A stretch of 64,000 nt of DNA from Nocardia asteroides (GTDB taxonomy: Bacteria > Actinomycetota > Actinomycetes > Mycobacteriales > Mycobacteriaceae): assembly GCA_019930625.1 (NCBI GenBank), contig CP082844.1, positions 4,898,001-4,962,000 of the forward strand. The letters run 5' to 3'. Positions 60,801 to 64,000 of this stretch are shown here, in pieces. The notes below the pieces were generated by a model that had not been told where the DNA came from, did no database searches, and was given only the letters and a program-made list of their open reading frames with translations. A program made the position numbers and the translations under genes. Positions within the stretch are counted from its first letter, which is position 1; every line of letters begins with the position of its first letter.

Positions 60801-61595
60801 TCGCCCGGCCGTGTCCGACTGCTGTGTCATCGAGTCGTATCCGAAGGTACTCATCCCGAGGTATACGCCCGTCGGGGTAGCGCGCAGGGTGGTCGGGTCG
60901 ATGCGAGCGTGTTCGAGCACCTCCCACGCGGCTTCCAGTACGAGACGCTGCTGTGGGTCCATCGCTACCGCCTCGCGGGGAGAGATACCGAAGAACGCCG
61001 CGTCGAACATGTCGGCATCGGCTAGGAAGCCGCCGTGCCGCACGTAGCAGGTGCCCGCGCGGTCCGGGTCCGGGTCGAACAGGTTGTTCAGGTCCCAGCC
61101 CCGATTCGTCGGGAAGGGGGACACGGCCGAACGTTCCTCGGTGACCAGGCGCCAGAGGTCGTCGGGGGATGCCACGGCACCGGGCAGCCGACAGCTCATA
61201 CCGACGATCGCCAGCGGCTCATCGGTGGCGGCGGGTGTGGCGTGGAGCGTGGCCTCGGTGATTCCGGATGCCGCCGCGTCCGAGGCCGTCAGTACGGACC
61301 GCAGATGCTCGGCCAGCGCTCGTGGCGTCGGATACTCGAAGACGGCGTTCGCCTCTATGGGAACGTCGAGCGCCTCGGCCAGGAGGTTGGCCAGCCGCAC
61401 GCCGGGCAGCGATCCCAGGCCGGAGTCCCAGAATGCTCTGTCGACCGGGATGGCGGCACGCTTGTTCCCGATCGCTCGGGCGGCCGCGTCGCGGATCAGC
61501 TCGATGAGCCGCCGTTCGCCGTCGACGGAGCCGGATTCGAAGTCGTTGAGATACAGACGATCTGAGGGCACGAGCGGCTCGTCGCTACGGTTCAA
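54897..61595 (-). CDS. fully reducing type I polyketide synthase, ACP-KS-AT-DH-ER-KR-ACP
   Basis: The 2232-residue protein starts at a TTG (61595) with AAGGGAG six bases upstream. An N-terminal ACP-like domain (about 30-102) has GLGSL with Ser62, lacking the usual Asp before Ser. KS (about 126-550) has DTACSSS with Cys297, EAHGTGT and KSNLTHT, where KSN[IL]GHT is usual. AT (about 660-955) has GHSVGE with Ser751 and HAFHS, the malonyl-CoA type. DH has His1056 in HAIGGTAVFP. ER (about 1535-1840) has GGVGMAALQLA. KR (about 1848-2030) has GGTGTLG and NYAAANT. The C-terminal ACP has GFDSL with Ser2161. All domains for complete reduction are present and there is no thioesterase, so an iteratively built saturated chain is likely. 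It is divergent from the acyl-activating and LuxC-like genes, which probably release it. Confidence 0.95.
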   Translation of the reverse strand: MNRSDEPLVPSDRLYLNDFESGSVDGERRLIELIRDAAARAIGNKRAAIPVDRAFWDSGLGSLPGVRLANLLAEALDVPIEANAVFEYPTPRALAEHLRSVLTASDAAASGITEATLHATPAATDEPLAIVGMSCRLPGAVASPDDLWRLVTEERSAVSPFPTNRGWDLNNLFDPDPDRAGTCYVRHGGFLADADMFDAAFFGISPREAVAMDPQQRLVLEAAWEVLEHARIDPTTLRATPTGVYLGMSTFGYDSMTQQSDTAGRFVGASDSFAVASGRVAYTFGFEGPALTVDTACSSSLVALHLAGQALRAGECSLAIAGGVTVLCTPQPFVQFSRQRALAPDARCKAFAAGADGTVWGEGVAMLLVERLTDARRRGHRVLAVVRGTAVNQDGRSNGLTAPHGPAQRRVIRQALANAALTPHDIDMVEAHGTGTKLGDPIEAQALMAVYGRDRTPERPLWLGSVKSNLTHTVAAAGIAGIIKTVQAMRHGVLPRTLHVDRPAPLEWSAGGLSLLTETRPWPELEGPRRAGVSSFGISGTNAHVILEEAREPVGDTGSHPVAAPEPGTVPWVVSGRGALARRAQADRLVGHLRSRPDLSVVDVAYTLATTRTAFPHRAVVLAADRDGYLEGMQAIAEDRETPGVILGTAVPDPKIAFLFTGQGAQRAGMGRELYDRSAIFAEALDAVCAHLDPLLDRPLLEVVFADEGSPDAALLARTDFTQPALLACELALFRLLEVAGLRPDVLFGHSVGELAAAHIAGVLSLADTCALVAARGRLMQELPAGGAMLAVAASEQEAAEALAGHEHELAIAAVNGPRAVVLSGDEEAIADQSAYWEASGRRTQRLRVGHAFHSPRMGGMLERFRQVAEKLSYAPPRIPLISNVTGAPLTAEQACSPAYWVRHVRETVRFHDGLRRMNADGVTGYLEVGPDGVLTALVRDCLPEAQSFGPVLSRRRPEASAMTTALARAHIHGVTLHWDTLFAALRPRQVDLPTYAFQRHRYWPERAVVGRRAVPVTPAVADHPWLTAPVELAGSGGHVYSGRLTPRTDPWLSEHAIGGTAVFPGTALLELASHAGERLGCNRLDELILHAPLPVPDECEVLLQVEVGPPGENGDRQLTIYARPEADPDVAEPGSWTRHATGTVAPATGLPSESSAWSRAGDAPWPPPNAVPIPLDDLYRQLAEREMDYGPAFRGLRSAWQLETDVYVEARLPEELPPSGFGVHPALLDTVLHATRFAVARFADGPAELWLPFSWSGVDRYAPGASVLRARLRPGRTDTKDSIELSLTVTDEAGSPVIEVASLVLRPAMPAGEGKQSAAEALFRLDWVRAPEPDAWAWSDDCAYAVLGPDRLPMAAALEANGHSVVAAPDWSAFVLSVAGGTPVPDVVLVPYVGVEEDSTLIRRTHVMSAQILHLLQAWLADDRFAGTRLVVVTREAVSAISGDRVENLACAPIWGLVRVAQTENPERILLLDVEKGADLPQALAAARASGQPQSAFRANTLYVPRLARADTATDELRRPADGSPWRLAPTEPGDLDRWTLESRSHGPLRAGQVRISVRAAGVNFRDVMIALDIYPGEATMGREVAGVVTEVGTGVTGFVQGDRVMGVVSGGFASSVDADHRALVRIPAGWSFAQAAGFPIAFLTAHYALLDLAGLTRGESVLIHSAAGGVGMAALQLARHIGAEAYATASPGKWEALYEQGIDDRHIASSRTLEFEEHFHRTTAGGGVDVVLNALSREFTDASLRLLRQGGRFIEMGKTDVREPRTVTAEHPGVSYQPFDLGDLGPARLEEKFAELVVLIENGAIRPLPIHAWDIRQAGEALRFVSHARHTGKVVLTVPVEPNPERTVLITGGTGTLGTILARHLATAHGMRRLVLAGRSGTTTETAPDLATELAAVGAEIRIVPCDVSDREEVAALLASIPSLGSVVHAAGTVDDGTLESLDTDKLERVLRPKLDAAIHLHELTRDLDLAEFIMFSSGAGLFGNAGQANYAAANTFLDAMAYHRRAEGLPACSVAWGLWAPPSRISRGVDHIRQQRLIRGGVVALSVTEGLTLFDAARGSARAMTAAMRWNLAVLRSSHREQPLLLRDLVPRRGLPVGLRAHHDRPSSWARRLAGAGAAEQHRLVLELVLTQAADVLGYPVGHTVAPDEKFQDLGFDSLTTVELRNRLNRITGLHMGTDALFDHPNSAALAHQLGRELLRSRTTTPPASQTMEVPHANADAVLEAPADR

Positions 61596-61762
61596 CGCGC
61601 ACTCCCTTGGTGGGCCGGTACATCACCGATCTGTTACAGCGTTCGCTGACAAAGACTCTCGAATCACGCGATCGGGCCCTCGGACCCGCATCGCCATAGA
61701 AGAATGACTGATATCGTATCGCGTTGCCGAGTCGAATACCGTTGGTATCGAGAGGGTTTCAT
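61596..61762. promoter_or_regulatory. divergent promoter region of the PKS and acyl-reduction genes
   Basis: This 167-bp gap lies between the divergent PKS and EhpF/LuxE-like starts and must contain both promoters. GAGAGGG at about 61750 is the ribosome site of the rightward gene. No clear operator palindrome was seen. Confidence 0.5.
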
Positions 61763-62860
61763 ATGCCAAGTTTTCCGGAACCGGTGCTGGAAACGCCCAT
61801 CGGAGAGACGCCCGACACCGCCGAGTTCTTGGCCGCCGCCATGCGCTGGCACTTCGGGCCGGAGACCGGCTCGACCTTCTGGCTTCAGCGCGCCGCGACC
61901 CTCGGCTTCGACCCGGTGCGCGATGTGCGGTCCCTCACCGATCTTCGACTCTTTCCCAATGTCGTCGACGAACTGCGCACGGTGCCGGTGGAGCATCTGA
62001 TCCCACGTGGATACGGCGGAGGCGTCTCGGTCTTCGGTGTCTACGAGAGCGGGGGCACCACGGGCAGCCCCAAACGCCTGCCCTTCCTCGCCGACTGGAT
62101 GGACCGCGTCATCACCTGGGCGATGCGGGACATGGACGCACGAGACCACCCGCGTAACGTCAACTGGCTGACACTGGTTCCGAGCGGGCCGCAACTGTTC
62201 GGCGACTGGACTGCGGAACTGGTCCGCCGCCGGGGCGGGGTCCGTTTCTGCATCAACATGGATCCTCGTTGGGTGAAGAGGACGATCGGCGCAGGCGAGA
62301 CCGATATCGCGGATCGGTACGTCGATCATCTGATCGCTCAGAGTGCGCACATCCTGCGCAGTCAGCAGGTCGGGGTACTGGTATCCACGCCTCCCCTGCT
62401 GGAGCGCCTGTGCCGCGACGAGGAACTGGTCGATCTGATCAACGCCAAGGTGCGGCTGATCGTCTGGGGCGGAGCGCGAATGGATCCGGACACCCGCCGG
62501 GTACTGCGCACCGACGTGTTCCCCGGCGTGGAACTGTACGGCTACTACGGCAACGTCACTATGCTCGGCACCACGATCGAACGCCCCGGTTCCGATGACG
62601 CGCGGTGTATATTCGACACCTTCTCGCCGCACATCGTGCTCTCGGTCGTCGATACCACTACCGGAGAGCCTGTCGCCTACGGCGAGCACGGCCAAGTGAT
62701 CGTGAACCATATCAGCCGGGCCATGTTGCTGCCCAACAACTCAGAGCGCGATCTGGCCATCCGGATCGAGCCGCCGGTTGGACAACTCGGTGACTCCGTT
62801 GCCGACATCACCTCGATGACCTCCTTCGCCGGGGAAACGGTCATCGAGGGAGTGTATTGA
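61763..62860 (+). CDS. EhpF/LuxE-like acyl-activating (adenylating) enzyme
   Basis: The 365-residue protein belongs to the short ANL-like group that includes LuxE acyl-protein synthetases and EhpF of griseoluteic acid biosynthesis. ESGGTTGSPKR is the phosphate-binding loop equivalent to the A3 motif of adenylating enzymes; LYGYYGNVTMLG aligns with the A5 region, and HGQVIVNHISR lies near the hinge. It is shorter than full adenylate-forming enzymes. It should activate a carboxylate with ATP. The ATG at 61763 is chosen for GAGAGGG; an earlier TTG at 61724 is less likely. Its stop overlaps the next start (TGATG), so it is coupled to the LuxC-like gene, as in EhpF/EhpG and LuxE/LuxC pairs. Confidence 0.85.
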   Translation: MPSFPEPVLETPIGETPDTAEFLAAAMRWHFGPETGSTFWLQRAATLGFDPVRDVRSLTDLRLFPNVVDELRTVPVEHLIPRGYGGGVSVFGVYESGGTTGSPKRLPFLADWMDRVITWAMRDMDARDHPRNVNWLTLVPSGPQLFGDWTAELVRRRGGVRFCINMDPRWVKRTIGAGETDIADRYVDHLIAQSAHILRSQQVGVLVSTPPLLERLCRDEELVDLINAKVRLIVWGGARMDPDTRRVLRTDVFPGVELYGYYGNVTMLGTTIERPGSDDARCIFDTFSPHIVLSVVDTTTGEPVAYGEHGQVIVNHISRAMLLPNNSERDLAIRIEPPVGQLGDSVADITSMTSFAGETVIEGVY

Positions 62861-64000
62861 TGGCCGCCCCGGCGCAACTCGACGTGCTCGGTCCACGGGG
62901 TGCATTCCGCGCCCTCACCCGCCATACGCTCGAAGACGTGACCGGCACACCGGCGGCGGAGCTGAGCCTGGCTCCGCCGGTGTTCGTGAGTCGCGCTCTC
63001 ACCGCCCTACGCCGAGCGCCCACCCCGCCGCGGCGCGAGCGAATGGCCGCGCTGGCCCGCGCGGGTCACCTGTTCGCGGAGGCCTCTCTGGGCGGATTGT
63101 CACCTGAGGATTACCAGTACCTGGTCTGCAGGGTCAGTGGAGTACCCGCCGCGGTGGTGCGACGCGCGACGCGGTGGATCGAGAGCTGCGCCGTGGGAGC
63201 GGACCGTGCCGCGGCGGATGCGTGTCCCCGCGCGGCGGCGGGAGAGGATTCCGCCATCCGTTCCGGCTCGGAGCCGGAAACCCGGCACATCAGGTGGGCC
63301 CGGCGCGGCGATGTCCTGGCGGTCGGTGCGGCAGGCAATCACCCTGCGGTGCAATCGCAGTGGCTGGATGCGCTGGCACTCGGTTATCGGGTCGCCGTGC
63401 GGCCCTCGTGGCACGAGCCGTTCACCCCGCACCGGCTGGTTGCCGCGTTGCGGGCGGCCGGGTTCGGCGCCGACCAGGTGATGCTGCTGCCGACCGACCA
63501 GGAGGGCGTCGATGCCCTGATCGGCGGCGCGGACCTGGCCGTGGTGTACGGCCGTGACATGGCCGGTCGGTACGCGGCGGACCGTACGGTGGCCACGCAC
63601 GCGGCCGGAAGGTCGAAGATCCTGCTCACCGGTGAGGACTGGCGCGACCATCTGGACATGGTGGCGTACTCCGTAAGTCATGACGGGGGCACCGCGTGCG
63701 TGAACGCGACGGCGGTCTTCGTCGAGGGTGATCCCGCGCCCTTCGCCGAAGCCCTCGCCACGCGGCTGGCGGAGCTGCCGAGTTCGCCGCCGGAGGACGA
63801 TCGGGCCGTGCTGCCCGTACGCCGGCTCGAGGAGGCGCGGGTGATCGAGAAATACCTGCTGCGCCATGCGCAGAGTGTCCGGACATGGCTCGGCGATGAC
63901 GGGATCGTGGATCCGTTGGGCGACGGCAGCGCTGTGCTGCGCCCGGCGGTGTTCCAGCTGGACCGGGCCGACGCCCCCCGGGCCAACCTGGAGCTGCCCT
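62860..64000 (+). CDS. LuxC-like acyl reductase (3' end outside window)
   Basis: The frame is open from the ATG at 62860, which overlaps the upstream stop by one base, to the window end (380 codons). It matches the acyl-CoA/acyl-enzyme reductase family LuxC: VLAVGAAGNHPAVQSQWLDALALGYRVAVRP is the nucleotide-binding part, and GGTACVNATAV carries the nucleophile Cys280, close to the position of the LuxC active cysteine. Such enzymes accept an acyl group on the cysteine and reduce it with NADPH to an aldehyde. Together with the upstream activating enzyme it should form a carboxylate-to-aldehyde system, probably for the product of the divergent PKS. The C-terminus is not seen. Confidence 0.87.
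   Translation, partial: MAAPAQLDVLGPRGAFRALTRHTLEDVTGTPAAELSLAPPVFVSRALTALRRAPTPPRRERMAALARAGHLFAEASLGGLSPEDYQYLVCRVSGVPAAVVRRATRWIESCAVGADRAAADACPRAAAGEDSAIRSGSEPETRHIRWARRGDVLAVGAAGNHPAVQSQWLDALALGYRVAVRPSWHEPFTPHRLVAALRAAGFGADQVMLLPTDQEGVDALIGGADLAVVYGRDMAGRYAADRTVATHAAGRSKILLTGEDWRDHLDMVAYSVSHDGGTACVNATAVFVEGDPAPFAEALATRLAELPSSPPEDDRAVLPVRRLEEARVIEKYLLRHAQSVRTWLGDDGIVDPLGDGSAVLRPAVFQLDRADAPRANLELP

Noticed and set aside
1..64000. CRISPR arrays, tRNA or rRNA genes, prophage structural genes
   Set aside because: No regularly spaced repeats, cloverleaf-like sequences or phage structural proteins were noticed by eye; a tRNAscan or CRISPR search was not possible here.

Overview
The window looks like a chromosomal segment of a high-GC mycolic-acid actinomycete, most likely Nocardia or a close relative. 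This rests on recognisable relatives of mycobacterial genes (a FadE5-type acyl-CoA dehydrogenase, an Mce3R-like tandem TetR regulator, the NmtR/CtpJ metal pair, a WS/DGAT acyltransferase), on strong G/C third-position bias, and on very large NRPS and PKS genes. The genus is inference; no rRNA or tRNA gene was seen.

Layout: 1-3220 holds a partial sulfide:quinone-reductase-like flavoprotein, a WS/DGAT acyltransferase and a PNPOx-like protein. An AT-richer non-coding stretch (3221-4508) precedes one giant gene (4509-28979), a seven-module NRPS with order C-A-T x4, C-A-T-E, C-A-T, C-A-T-TE. Its first C domain is EntF-like, so an acyl- or aryl-capped heptapeptide with one D residue at position 5 is predicted. 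No MbtH, transporter or tailoring gene lies beside it. 29104-38512 is housekeeping and regulation: fadE5, tandem TetR, MarR, gnd, ctpJ/nmtR, an adenosine-specific kinase and a PP2C phosphatase.

From about 38.6 to 52.5 kb the sequence is a patchwork of small unknown genes, fusions and decayed genes: a possible histone-fold membrane protein, a scrambled PucR regulator, an unknown gene controlled by a TetR repressor with two matching 26-bp operators, an aromatic-type monooxygenase/hydrolase pair beside oxidoreductase and carboxymuconolactone-decarboxylase pseudogenes, a methyltransferase-HIT fusion, a frameshifted small helical protein, a secreted ricin-B lectin next to a secreted beta-rich protein, IS4 and IS630 transposase remnants, and an N-terminally truncated otsA. 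This is a likely site of repeated insertion and decay.

The right end (52.9-64 kb) has an SDR enzyme, a four-EF-hand protein and a second biosynthetic locus. There a fully reducing iterative-type PKS (ACP-KS-AT-DH-ER-KR-ACP, no thioesterase) is divergent from an overlapping pair encoding an EhpF/LuxE-like acyl-activating enzyme and a LuxC-like acyl reductase (cut by the window edge). Together they suggest a polyketide or fatty chain that is activated and reduced to an aldehyde rather than hydrolysed.
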